Assembly: GCF_041260155.1 (NCBI RefSeq)
Contig: NC_091933.1
Location: 23,218,599-23,282,598 of the forward strand
Length of the DNA: 64,000 nt
Direction: 5' to 3'
Source: Ptychodera flava
Lineage: Eukaryota; Hemichordata; Enteropneusta; Ptychoderidae
In this document: positions 1 to 11,999 of the stretch, in pieces
Layout: every line of letters starts with the position of its first letter
How positions within the stretch are numbered: position 1 is the first letter of the stretch
Program-made: the position numbers and the translations under genes
Notes under the pieces: model-generated
What the model was told of the DNA's origin: nothing
Databases searched by the model: none
What the model saw: only the letters and a program-made list of their open reading frames with translations

Positions 1-54
1 TTTCCTGACTGAAGACCAATTACTTTATACTTTCACTCTAACTTTTTTCCTCAG

Positions 55-305
55 AATGTGATATCGACACAAATACACAACGCGATGGTTTTGATTTGCT
101 CGACGGAATCGAAAACACGGTAGAAAGTCCAAGGGAATGTTGTCTGTCTTGCCTTGCCTATCCTGGTTGCAAGGCGTGGAACTTCGAAAAGCCGCGGCAA
201 TCAGGGTGGTTTCCACATTTCACCGGTACCGGTAGATGTTCATTGAAGAGAGCAGGAACGACACCCAGTGCCTCGAGTTGCTGCGACTCAGGAAAATTAC
301 CGTAA
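55..305 (+). CDS. PAN/Apple-domain terminal exon (left duplicate; upstream exon lies off the window)
   Basis: An acceptor (tttttcctcag) ends at base 54. The exon enters in phase 1 and encodes about 84 residues to TAA at 303-305. The cysteine pattern ECDID...PRECCLSCLAYPGCKAWNF...GRCSLK...CCDSGKLP fits a PAN/Apple module, a disulfide-bonded extracellular binding fold. It is the paralogue of the exon at 11410-11650 and is intact here. The phase matches the coiled-coil first exon at 8350-8950, so the full left gene should have a similar first exon to the left of base 1. Ligand unknown. Confidence 0.6.
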
Positions 306-1436
306 AGATACATCTATACAACCTAGCGATCGTGCATAGTTATTAAAGTTGATCACCTCAATTATGTACTAGCACTTGGTATTAGATCGACAAAATATAG
401 TCCGCTGACCCATTTTTCAACGTTAATCTTTAGTGTGGTATTGTTCCAGGGGGTATTGTCTGCCGTCAAATAAATCTACCACAACGTTGCTAGGTTGTCC
501 TATGCAGTTAGTATGCAAAATTGTCATTAGTCATAGGAAACTACCAAGTATCTAATAGTAACACGATTGGAACTAATTTGAGATAAATGGATCTTCATGT
601 ATTTCATATTTCTCAAAATTGTTAGGTGCCCTATAGCTGAATGTTGCAATATTATAACCTACCTATAAAAACAAGTGTATAGCTTAAAAAGAAAAGCATA
701 TGAGCTTTTATTTGCAGACTAAACCTCACCATTGAATTATCACGAATTAATTCCAATCGTGTTTGGTGTATTGTTGAAAGTGTATTAGAGATATTACTTA
801 TCATATTTTACCTCTGTATTTTAGTAAATTTTTGCGCTATTCAATATAGGTCACTAACCAGTTTAAATACAATCCTTGTCTATTTTTGTTTCCCATACTC
901 CTGCTTTCATGGCTTTTCGTATGACTTGTGTAACTATCTCGATAGTTCGGCCAGGCCTATCACTTAACCAACTTGTGTTCAATGATAGGAGATATTTCAA
1001 CTTGTACTAATTCTCCAACAAACATGGTAAAGATACTAGAATATATCATTCCTTGTTTGGCTATCATTGGTTGGTAAATTACATCAACAGAACGATGACA
1101 TTTGTCAACAGAGAAAATGCATCAATCAAAGTCAACAAACTAAGACACTACGGTTATGTAAAGGGTTAGTATGTACTGTAACAGTCTTAACATGTACAGG
1201 GTATGATTCCATTCAATTAAGAGGGCAATCATACAACTCTAATAATTGTGTTCAAATAATGAAATGAACCCCCACAAGAATTATTTAATTACTTAATAAT
1301 GTTGCTCGAGATAATTTTGTTTTCACACTACCTATAGCTTAATTTTTATATTTCCAACCCGCTGAAGGTCACACATATTCTCTGTCATTCAATGATCGAT
1401 TTTTTGATATTGTGATAGGAATTAAATTTCGTGTTC
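306..1436. other. gene-free spacer of the left duplicated block
   Basis: AT-rich non-coding sequence. Its two ends align with the spacer after the right PAN exon (11651-11999). The middle part, about 500-1290, has no counterpart there, so one copy gained or lost roughly 0.8 kb. No convincing exon was seen. Confidence 0.5.
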
Positions 1437-1730
1437 TCAACTGTACTTTGTGTTGTCATATATTTTCATCCACATTACATTTAGGCCTACATATAGATAT
1501 TTAAATGTGTAGTAGTTGGCCTTTTCATGTGTATGTAGGGCGTCTTTCATCGATCCAGACTTCATATCATAGAACTCCATAGTGCTACCAGCATATGAAG
1601 TAAATCCCGACTGATGTTCGTAGTCAACAGGAACAGACGAAATCCAGAGCTGACATTTGTTTCCGTCGTAACCAGTACGTTTTGAGAATTTCTTTTCGAT
1701 TATCCTTACTCGAGGATATTGATGGGCCAC
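1437..1730 (-). other. conserved duplicated open frame, possible terminal exon (left copy)
   Basis: A minus-strand frame of about 98 codons follows a possible acceptor (gggcccag) and begins VAHQYPRVRIIEKKF, with later words GYDGNKCQLWISSVP and GSMKDALHTHEK. The same frame is open in the duplicate at 12000-12278, and a degraded third copy lies at about 22992-23150, always downstream of an amidase 3' end. The family is not recognised. It may be the last exon of a gene, or spacer that stayed open by chance; nothing upstream was found to splice to it. Confidence 0.3.
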
Positions 1731-2839
1731 CTGGGCCGTAGCCTGGCCAGATTTAGCTAGGATTACGTAAATTACATAAAATTTACATACTGAATTTGTT
1801 GAAAATTCCACGGGAGGAGGGGGCCTGCCCCCCCCCCCCCGTAGGCAACGGCCCTGGCTCACCCAAAACTTGCTTTGTAATAGTATACTACCAGTATTAT
1901 GATTGCATTCCGGTTTAATAAATAATAAATTCATCAAAATTTTCTCGCATCAAAGTACTTTCCTTTGTTAACTCGTTACCCTAGTCACTATCAAGAACGT
2001 AAGACACGGACATGTGAAATGTCTCCATACCGTGGCGCGGAAACCTTATTCAGCGGTAGTTTCCAGCTGACCACTTCTGACTTTGACTTCGAGACAAATT
2101 TACTTAGGACTTGAGTATACTTGATGTTTAAAGTTTATTAACTTTTTCTAGTCATTCTTTTTCTCTTGTAATACCCTTGAAAACTATTACAACAGTTGAG
2201 CAACTTCATGTGTGTCTTGTAGAATATAGACATACAAATTATAGGCCGATAATGAACAAAATTTACAATGTTACGACCAGTATACAAATATTGATCCCTT
2301 GAATGTTTTAATTACTATAATTAGAGTTGAGTTTTTCTTGCTATAATATAATTAGAGTTGAGAATTGAAATAGAAGCTCACCCCGGCAATAGAGTACCTT
2401 TGGTGATCGATAATGTGACCTGTCCTCTTATCTTCATGTGTTTCGTAGTCGACGATTTCCGTTCTCACCGAGATTTTACGATACCATTGCCTAATTACAC
2501 AGGACGATTTAGCATACCATTTACAACGTTGAAGATTGCAGACAAATTTCAAATATCAGTAAATTACACAGATCCAATTTACAACAGACTCGCAAGTACA
2601 CTATGGATAACTAAGTGGGAAAACGTTTTAGGGACTGGTCAGTTTCTTCGGCCTGGGGGGGGGAGGGCGGTGGATTCATGGGGGGGGTCACCCTGTTTTT
2701 GACTTTGGTGATGGGGGGGGGGTTCACCATGTTTTTGAAATGCCCAATATGGGGGTCAGTGTGTTTTTGAATTTCGACACAGGCCCATCATTGCCTAAAA
2801 TGCATCGTGTCAGCCACAAATTTCATCATTCAGTTGCAT

Positions 2840-3140
2840 TTTCCGGCGCGCCCTTCGGGCGCGTAACTTTAATAATAAGACATATTTTCAGCACGCCCAA
2901 CTTTAAGATATCAGGCATACATATATCAGAGATATCTGTATGTTCAATATTTTTCAGCGTGCTCTTCGAGCACATTACTTTAATATATCAGACATTTTTC
3001 AGCACGCCCTTTCTGTGCATGACTTTAATATACAAGAAATATATATCAGAGGTATCAGGATGTTTCATATTTTTCTCCGCGCCCTTCGGGCACCATACTG
3101 TAATAAATCAAAGATATATGCCAGAGATATCTTGATGTTT
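2840..3140. repeat. degenerate tandem repeat of about 60-100 bp units inside the Harbinger-like MITE
   Basis: Recurring words: gcgcccttcggg or gtgctcttcgag hairpins, then actttaatata..caga, then atatatcagagatatc and ttcatatttttc. About four imperfect units can be seen. No coding meaning. Confidence 0.5.
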
Positions 3141-3780
3141 GCTAAGTGAAAGTGAAAAGCATGACAAATTCCTGATACTTTTCTGTTCTCTGTATGAGAA
3201 TTCAGTATGAGAAAGCAACATGCACAAATATTTCACAATATATATTTGATAAAGTGACTTATTTTAGAGATAGAAAAATGACAAGATATCTTTCGTTGTC
3301 ATTAATGCAGCTGTTTTCCTTTGTGTCTCAGGTTTTCTGTAGAATGATACTTTTTTATGACCAAAATAACAGTTAAAAAGGCAGTTTTTGTCATTATTAG
3401 CTGTGCTTTTATGGTTTCAATGTTACAAGAAAGGTCATCTCAGACACTGCACACATCAGATTTAGCGAAAATGTCTCTCTATGGCTCCTCAGGAGATTTC
3501 ATTGGATGGCTGGAAAGTCTTAACACCCATCAAAATTTTTGATTTACTGCACTTTCCTCTTTGATATTAATGATTGACATCCATTTCTGTTCAGGACATC
3601 TGGTTAAGCATAGAAATGTGAAATACATTCACAACTCATTCAAAATGTACCCTACTGTATTCAAACTTCAAGATTGACACTTTGAAATTCCAATCTTACA
3701 ACTGACATGTCAACAATTTCACTAAAACACAGAATAACTGTTAAAATATAAATGTATGTAAAATATAAAATATAAAATAT

Positions 3781-3783
<3 letters not shown>

Positions 3784-3842
<59 letters not shown>

Positions 3843-3849
3843 TATATTA
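3784..3849. repeat. (TA)n microsatellite
   Basis: About 55 bases of uninterrupted TA with short degenerate edges, inside the Harbinger-like element. Confidence 0.95.
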
Positions 3850-4205
3850 TGTACACCTTTTGTTTTACAGTTGTCGCGTGCGCAGGGGGGTCACCCTGTT
3901 TTCGAAATTTGGGATGGGGGTTTCACCCTGTTTTCAAAATTTGGAATAGGGGGGGGGGGTCAGCCACTTTTTGACGTCGGCAAAAAATAATCCACCCACC
4001 CCGGCCGAAGAAACTGACCAGTCCCTTAGTACGGTACAATTGTTTCTCACAGATTGTCATATGGATACATCTGTGTTCACATGTTTACATATAATAATGT
4101 CACTTTGGTTACAGTCTTAGTCTCTCAAACGGATAAGATGTCCGTGATTGTTTTTTTAATGTTTGGGTTGCTGACGAGGATGCTAACGCTGCTTTCGAAG
4201 AAATG

Positions 4206-6697
4206 CTACATTCGATCTCGCATTTTCTCGTATGCATATGCCACTTTCAGCAACGTTGATTCTTCGAACTTCTCCCCACCATCATCATTCCCACTGGTAG
4301 TCCATCAGAAAAACCGGTGCTTATGCTGAGAGCTGGGTGGCCAGTTATGTTGTATGGACCCATATTTGCGTACGAATTCATAGCCTGCTCCCAGATTTCT
4401 AATGAAGACAAAAGGGTGGACATGTGTTATTTTAAAAATGTATGGATGCTGAACAATTCTCATTACTGAACATAGCTTTTGTGTTGTGCTAAGTAGGCAA
4501 ACTACGAGATATTGAAATGTACTGTGGGCAAAAAGTTGACTTTTCACCACAGCAAGAGTTTATATAGTGAACCGATAAATATTGTTTGCGCAAATGTAAT
4601 CCTTATCATTGACGAAGTTCTGTTTGTTCATGGAACTAGCATAACTCGTGCATCTTTTCAACCTTTTAGGCGTTTCTGGTATGAAAATCCCGTATAACCA
4701 AAAACTTCAATTTAGCTTCCGGAATCTTATGTTTTAACTGTAATATGGTTGACTGTCTTAGACTTATAGACTCACTTAGGTAGCAAAATAAGGTCCCGAG
4801 AATTTGACGTGAATTGTTGGCTGTCTATAAAAAGAACTAGGCTGTATAGAGTCTGATTCGCTATATATGCACTTGCCATGCTCTGGACATTGAAAATCAA
4901 ACTGGGATGTTTTCTGTCAAGCGATTGACTAAGAAGAACGAGGATGTTTACCCCCAACTTAAATGGTCAGCTTCTCTCGGTAAAACAAGCACTTAAATCC
5001 AGTGCAGTACACTTAATACTACGGTACAGAGAAAAATTGCAAGGGTTAACGTGAAAACACAAATTGAACTCTAGTTACCTGAAGCTGTCGAATACTGTAG
5101 GGGCAGTTTTTGAGATTTGAAAGGGACTGTAGGCACCACCAAAACGTCACAGTTTTCAAAAACCTTGTCAAATGCCTTGGTCATGTCCATATGAACGTTT
5201 TGTGCTTTGCATAAAAGTAGCCATCGTACTCTTGTTTCAAATAATCTCCAAACACCAAGACGGTCTGTAGGACGAAAAGATAATGGCGCACATGTGAAAA
5301 AAAGACGAGTAAAGCCATCAGGGATATTTCAACATATTTTAAATTAATAACTGCATAGCTGCAATATTTCTTCAAGTATCACCAACATATAGCTTTAAAA
5401 TGGTACCACAGGTCGCTGGCAAAAGACGTCTCACACAACACATTTTGTGTGAGAAAATAACGAGCAGCTAATACCTTTTATGGTTATTCCGGTCACAGAT
5501 ATGCCCTCAATTTTTAAGTTAACCAGTTGGGACCTTTCAGAGTAACTTCCGTTAAGTTTGTTCGTCTTAAAGAAATGGGTCATAATTTTGCATGTAGATT
5601 GTCGACAATACTCAGGAACCTGGAAAGTGTGGGCTAATGTACCTTGACGACATAAGACATGTCGTTTATCCTTGTGCGGTATCCTCTATGTAACGCCTTG
5701 ACGGTGCTAGACGGATAATACCCTTTGTACTGCGAACCAGCTCCTGCAGCATGCAAGAAAAGACAAATGTCTTGTACAGGAGCTCAGAAAATTATTATCG
5801 TATGAGTTAATCGCAACACAGAGGACGAAAGAGATCATCGGAGGCGTAAATCTCTCTCGCTGTTAATGCATATTACACTTTCTCATAGATACTTTAGAAC
5901 TTACCGCTTCCCCGTATCATCATGTCGACTTCGCCTTCAAATGCAAATGTCGTGTGTGGAGAAAATATTGAAGAGAGTGAAAAGGTCGAGTCTTTCCATA
6001 CAAATAAATGAAGCTCAGTTCTGGTGCTTTTAGTTCAACATAAGCAACCTTTGACGTCACTGTAATATTGCCATGTAGGCATTCACACAAGTGAATAAAT
6101 CGCAATCATACCAATCCACAATCCAATAACACTAGGTCAAAATTTGTAAGACAATAGTTGTAAACATAGACACAAAACAGCACAGAACAGACAGTAAATA
6201 GACGGTACACAAACAAAGTCAAATTCATGAAAGAAAGATATATGGACCTCTGGCCAAAAGACCAAGAAGTGATGTCAGGTGTTTCGAAAATAGTAAGCGC
6301 AATACTCTATTTACTCTAATACTCTATTTGCTCTGCATGTAATTTGCATAATCATCCTTTTTTAAAACATCTCGAACATGGAATGGAAAATTGTATCCGC
6401 GGAAGATTTGTTTTATCACGATAAAGCTCAGAAAAAAGCTCAGTTCATTCTTGAGAGTATGGTAGAGAATTTTTAGTGGAAAAGCAAAACGATGAAAAAC
6501 GTACTCAGGCTGTTTAACTGCATCAATCAACATACCCAGTTTATGTTCTGGGACAGAAACTTCTTCAACTGAAGCACCTAGGCTTGTCATCTGATATGCT
6601 GCTTCTTAACCATAGCATCGACATCTTCGTCACAGTTTGACAGACCAAAGCCTTCTTTCAGAATACCTATTCTATTTCCTGGTAACTCAGTTGTCAA
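4206..6697 (-). pseudogene. amidase-signature copy A, 3' half only (exons 12 to 8), degraded
   Basis: Equivalents of exons 8-12 lie at 6536-6697 (exon 8), 5905-about 5950 (exon 9 remnant), 5643-5743 (exon 10), 5079-5264 (exon 11) and 4206-4398 (exon 12). They closely match copy B. Exons 1-7, which carry the Lys-Ser-Ser catalytic triad, are absent because the duplicated block ends near 7005. Compared with B, exons 8, 11 and 12 are each one base short. Exon 9 has lost about 20 bp that include its 3' splice site. Copy A therefore cannot make a working amidase. This is a truncated tandem-duplication product, not a separate short gene. Confidence 0.85.
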
Positions 6698-7004
6698 CTG
6701 ACAAACCAAAAAGTTGCATTGGTCGGAAGCTACATTCCTTACACAAAGGTTTACCAAACAGTGATTAATAATAGACCTCTTTCTCATAGTTTGATACTTG
6801 GAATTTTGTCGCGTACGTTCTCACTAAATGCCTATGCTCATAGATAAAGGGACATTATGATCAAGAAATGCCACACCTTAGTTTGTGGGAAAGGTGTAAT
6901 ATACTTTAGGCATCATATCCCTAGCAAGTAAGGCAGCAAGACTTAATCGAGTGTGTCTTCACAAGGCCATTTTTGAAAGAAGGTGACCACAGCACAAGTA
7001 TGGA

Positions 7005-8316
7005 GCTGAAGTAGAGTAAGTTCCGGCCGGTGGATGATAACCACTAGTAAGTAAGATAGATGTTATTTCCTATTGTTAATCATACAACAGAAGCCCAAGT
7101 ATAAGGCTTTCAGTACAGAAGACAAATGTGAAAGGGTCAATAGGGCTTGCTCCCGTTATCGACTTTATCAATGCTATATTTACTAGTCACCTTTTCTCAA
7201 ACGTAGGGATGACCCATTTTATACCTGGGATGGAAGGTTTTGGAAGAAAAACTTGCCTGTCAAATGTTTAAAAATGACTCCTCTAGTGTATTTGAGAAAG
7301 ATTGCTTCCTTGGGTAATTGCCTGAAATAAAACGCTGTAATGAACTCAACACAGAATTGAAGACTACGACTTCAGTGGTCTCTAAAGCTGTAATTGTGAG
7401 CTGGTATCGTTATTCCTTGAAGGCGTAGTTTTACGTGCTTGGTTTCTTATTTTCTAGTACCATATACATAAGGCATGTGACGTATGAGAGGTCATGGAAA
7501 CATATTGAAATCACCTTTGTAGCTCACACATCTCCGTGATGTCTCAATGAATGTAAGAAGTCTAAATCGACCTACACTTGACCGAAGTTTACGGACAATC
7601 GTCTATCTCGTAAGCTCTACTTCGCATGTCACACCCTTATGCCTTTTATGGCCTTTTATGATTTGTAGCAAATTTCATCCTATTCTGTGCAGCCATTCTG
7701 AATGTATGTCTGTTTTTTTATTAAATCACTAATAATGCAAATGAGCATTAAATATGCAAGCCACGGCCAATAAAAACTGATCACTTCTTGCCATTCTCAA
7801 ACTGAATCTATGTACTAAATTTGATTGTGATCCGAAGAGCCGTTCTTGAGATATCGTGCCAACAGATAGACAGACTCACAGACAGACATCGCTGCGACAT
7901 TAGCCCACGTGTGTGAACACATGAGCTAAAAGGACAGGGAATATTGACAATTAGGTGCTCAAATAAGTCCTTTAGAGAAAAATAAGCAACATAGCTGCCA
8001 TATTTGGCAGTAGTTTGAAAACCAATTCCTAGTGAAGCAGGGAGGAAAATAATGCTCCCAAGACGCCCTTCCAGGACTCCTTTCCTTTCCAGGATATCAA
8101 ATGGTTGACCCCTTCCCTTTCAAGGATATCAAATGGTTCATCCTAAACAAAACTGATACCACTGTGCTCAAAAGCTTCACATATTGTTCCCGTGATACTG
8201 ATTTTCTCCGACTCCTGTGCGTCCCTTCAAGGTAAAACGGTATAATGACACCCCCTTTCGGCTGTCATAATACAATTTGAATACAATAGGGTATGATAAT
8301 TTAATACAATAGGGGT
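7005..8316. other. duplication join and gene-free upstream region of the PAN gene
   Basis: Similarity to the copy B region (up to about 17203) stops near 7005. Beyond it the sequence is single-copy within this window. A dispersed-repeat fragment lies at about 7690-7930. A 23-bp direct repeat (gaatacaatagggtatgata...) occurs twice between about 8277 and 8330 and overlaps the most upstream ATG of the PAN gene. Confidence 0.5.
7690..7930. repeat. dispersed repeat fragment with a (CAGA)n-type tail
   Basis: The words aatgcaaatgagcattaaat, gagccgttcttgagatatcg and cagatagacagactcacaga resemble the reverse complement of the head of the insert starting at about 13166 (tgtctgtctgtc...acgataactcaaaaacg). 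No coding frame. Confidence 0.4.
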
Positions 8317-8349
8317 ATGATAATTTGCCATACCTTAAGCAAACTCGTC

Positions 8350-11300
8350 ATGTTAAAGTCAAGCAATCAAAGCATGATGGTCGGTATTGGAGTTTTCATC
8401 TTTGTTTTGCATTGTTTTACTGCTAAAGCGGCATTGATTCGTAGCCAGGAATGCATCTCCCAGGAAAACTATTGCTACCGGCCTGACGTGTGTGCCTATG
8501 TATTCACCTTCAAGACTAACGATAATGGTGTTTGCCAAGATCTTGAGCAATCACTCAGCAAGGTCGACGATCTGGAGGACGACGTGGACCTGCTCCGCCT
8601 GCGAACAGCGTCTGCCGAGCGAGATGTAGAAACTGTGAGACAAGAATTGGAAGGTGTCAGATTGGTGACCCATTACCAGAATAATGTCATCAACGAGCTG
8701 CACACGAGAGTGGAGCAAAAGGATAACGTTCCTGGTGACTTAATGACCGCAATCAGAGAACTAATTGGCGAAATGCGACTGCAGCGGGCAGAAGTAAATG
8801 AGCGACCCGTAATTTCGGGCAGTGACACCACAGAGGCTAACATTAGTCGAATCGATCAAATACAGGAAGAAATCAGTAACCTCGAACGACAAATTGCTGA
8901 AAAGAACACACGCCTATCGAACTTGCGATTAGAACTTCGAAGTTATAAAGGTAATTAATTGTATTTTGAATATCTTCCGTTTGACTCCTTCGTAGTCTGC
9001 CTGCAACTTGGGTACTTGGGATAGCGTATGTGGTGATAAAAAATTACAAAAGTACTTTCATTTTGGTGAAGCCTGGCCGAACTCTACGTAGGATTCTGTG
9101 CAACTGAACTTAATCTTCTGTATTATTTGATATACTGTACAAGGTTTTCCCATGTCCTCTTCGATTTGGGAAAGCTGGGACACCATGAAGGGAAGTTGTA
9201 AACCAATATTCACATGTCTGTTCTCATCTGATAACGCTGCGGTAAAGTAAAAACTCATTACAAAAGTTGTTATCGTATGTAAAGGCACCATACAATAGAC
9301 CCTTTCCTCAATGTCACCGGCAGTTTGCTTGCATGTCGTCAGTTTGACCAAATTCTGCTGCAGTCGAAGTCAATCCTCTTGAAAGTTCGTCGTCTCTCTA
9401 CGCAGGGGTAGTGTGTTCAAAGTCTACTTCTGTATTTCCGGGCGATTTTTTTTGCCGTACGCGTGTCATGGGAAAATAGCCCCTTTCCGGCGAGCATGAA
9501 AGTCATCATGCTAAATTTGTAAAGTTTCCGTCGTATAGCTCGTAAAAAATGTTTCTAATTTCTGACAAAATCGAAGCGGTCGATCGTGCGATCCGCATTG
9601 TGCTCGCTTCAGTTTGATGGCCTCATGGCAAGTCTCATGTTATGCTAGCGTACTTCAGCTCGACCAAATGCCTTACAGCCTAATGAAAGCTCAGATATTA
9701 AGTTTATACATTGTAAGTTTCAGTTTGATTTAACTTTTATAAGAAGTTTGGCCATTCAAATGCAGCAAAACAACCATTTATAAGGCCGCACCTTGCTCAT
9801 GGCTGCTGACACAATGCATGACTCATTGACAGTCCCAATGACACTTGACAGCTGTTTCCTTTCCTTGTTTGTCATCAGTTACTGTTAGTCTTTACAGTCA
9901 AGGCCATTATTCTTCGGTGGGGCAAGTTGGTAATTACCTACCAATTTAGCTAGGGATATTGCAATATACCAAGGGAACTTCCTAAGCCAAACTCTGTTTT
10001 CCTATCTGGAGCGGCAAGATGAGATCTAAACAAACACAGCGGGTAATGAGATTTTACAGCCAGCAATGGTGATCTGATAACTGCTGGGATGAACCATTTT
10101 CATGTAGGTTCGTTAAAAGGGGACTGGATTGGGGAATGAAAACTACAAGGAATAAAACACGATCCTAAGAGATCATATCGTGCCTTGTCTTCTTTTTGAT
10201 ATATATTGCACATAACTAGGTTTGACAAAGCTGCATGAAGTAACATCATTACAAAACATGGTATTTTGTACAAAAGTTTGAGATCACCCCATGTACATTA
10301 ATCTTTCAAAAGCTGGTCTTTACTGTGTGGTTCACAGGAGTCTAATTCAAAAGCAATCAGCGACTCAAAAAATTCAACTTTACAGTCTGTCTTGAAAGCT
10401 CCATCGAAATTCGAGACAAGATGACAAAATTGTACGAAGCTACATGAAGTTGAAACTATGATAAATATCGCTCAGAGAATAAATGCACCACAGACGGCAC
10501 TTCAGCATGTCATCGCCCATCTCATTCTCAGTACCATTGCCCAAAACATCCTGGAAGGCCACAATCAAAAAGTTTGACATGACCTGCACAACTAGGTGCT
10601 TAATTTTTTGTGGGTGAAGAAACCTTTGATTGCAGCCGTTAAAATATTGACAAAATACTTTTTTTCAGTAGAATACTTGTACTGTACCTAACCAGCCGGC
10701 AATCAGAACAGTGTTCAACATACTACACGATGAACTGAGTGAGTCACACATACAAAATCACTACCAAAGTTCCATCTGACCAGCTAAATTACTGAAACAT
10801 AAAGCGGACAGTGGAGTACATTATGGTTCATCCCGGTATCAGATCACCATTGGTGGCTGTAAAATTTGTTACCCGCTGTGTTTGTTTAGATTTCATCTTG
10901 CCGCTGCAGATAGGAAAACAGAGTTTGGCTTAGGAAGTTCCCTTGGTATATTGCAATATCCCTAGCTAAATTGGTAGGTAATTACCAACTTGCCCCACCG
11001 AAGAATAATGGCCTTGACTGTAAAAAACCAGTGAAACGTAGCAAAGTTTTGGCTAAACTTCATCAATTATCTGAACACGATTTCTTCTATTTTACAGGCT
11101 TATTACAATCAACTACGCGGGGTGTGTGGCACTCCCATTACTTGCCAGTATGTATACGTACCGCCCACTGGAGTGGGTATTTCAGCGACTTGGTCTGAAA
11201 TGGGGGTATTAATTCAAATGTAAACCACGGTTATGGTTATGACTAATTTTGGGTTCTGATTTATCTTTGTGGGTATACTTTTGTCTCTTTCAGCACCGTC

Positions 11301-11650
11301 TACGGCAGTCATTGCCATCGAGCAACCATAATAACTGGAAATTATATAATGATTTTTTCCTGACTGAAGACCAATTACTTCATACTATTCACTCTAACTT
11401 TTTCCTCAGAATGTGATATCGACACAAATACACAACGCTATGGTTTTGATTTGATCGACGGAATCGAAAACACAGTAGAAAGTCCAAGGGAATGTTGTCT
11501 GTCTTGCTTGCCTATCCTGGTTGCAAGGCGTGGAACTTCGAGAAGCCGCGCCCAGGCTGGTTTCGAAATGACAAGGGTAGATGTTCGTTGAAGAGAGACG
11601 GAACGACACCAAGTGCCACGGACTGCTGCGACTCAGGAAAATTACCGTAA
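8350..11650 (+). CDS. secreted coiled-coil plus PAN/Apple-domain protein, two exons
   Basis: Exon 1 runs to 8950 (donor GTAATT) and exon 2 is 11410-11650 (acceptor cctcag). Both borders are phase 1 and restore a Glu codon, giving ...SYK-ECDIDTNTQ. The start at 8350 gives MLKSSNQSMMVG then a hydrophobic core (VGIGVFIFVLHCF) and a likely cleavage after TAKA. ATGs at 8317 and 8374 are alternatives; 8317 sits in a direct repeat and is less likely. After a short Cys-containing region come about 130 residues of heptad-like coiled coil (LSKVDDLEDDVDLLRLR; ISRIDQIQEEISNLERQIAE), then the PAN module. Predicted length is about 280 aa; it is probably an extracellular oligomeric binding protein. Compared with the left duplicate, exon 2 lacks one C in the word after CCLSC, which breaks the frame: a real lesion or a sequence error. 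Function unknown. Confidence 0.65.
8951..11409 (+). other. intron of the coiled-coil/PAN gene
   Basis: Intron of about 2.46 kb with GT/AG borders. It contains the Tc1/mariner-like MITE at 9895-11020. No other exon with compatible phase was seen. Confidence 0.6.
9895..11020. mobile_element. Tc1/mariner-like MITE with long terminal inverted repeats
   Basis: Both ends begin CAGTCAAGGCCATTATTCTT (inverted at the right end) and are flanked by TA, as in Tc1/mariner targets. The inverted arms match for roughly 190-200 bp, to about the word gatgaacca near 10095 and its inverse near 10825, with few mismatches. The interior of about 700 bp has no transposase frame. It sits in the intron of the coiled-coil/PAN gene. 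Confidence 0.75.
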
Positions 11651-11999
11651 AGATATATCTATACAACCCAGCCATCGTGCATAGTTATAAATGTTCCACC
11701 TAAATAATGTACTAGCATTTTGTAAAAGTTCGACAAAATATAGCGCGCTGACCCGTTTTTCAACTTTAATCTTTAGTGTGGTATTGTCCCGGGGTATTGT
11801 CTACCGTCAAATAAATCTACCACTGTGCGACAACGTTGTTAGGTTGTCCTTAATAATGTTGCTTGAGATAATTTTGTTTTCACACTACCGATAGCTTAAT
11901 TTTTATATTTCCGACCCGATGAAGGTCACACATATTCTCCGTCATTCAATGACCGATTTTTCGATATTTTGATAGTAATTAAATTTCGTGTTCTCAACT

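Larger units (their letters stand above)
2631..4025. mobile_element. PIF/Harbinger-like non-autonomous element (MITE), 1395 bp
   Basis: Inverted ends GGGACTGGTCAGTTTCTTCG at 2631 and its reverse complement ending at 4025 are flanked by TTA on both sides (2628-2630 and 4026-4028), the TWA target duplication typical of PIF/Harbinger. No transposase frame is present. Just inside each end lie G-rich words containing GGGGTCACCCTGTTTT, in the same orientation at both ends rather than inverted. The interior also holds a degenerate tandem repeat and a (TA)n tract. It is absent from the paralogous positions next to amidases B and C, so it inserted after the duplication. Confidence 0.7.

Noticed and set aside
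2358-2702. Plus-strand open frame of 114 codons just before the Harbinger-like MITE
   Set aside because: Not kept open in the paralogous sequence at 12900-13165, and it runs into the MITE.
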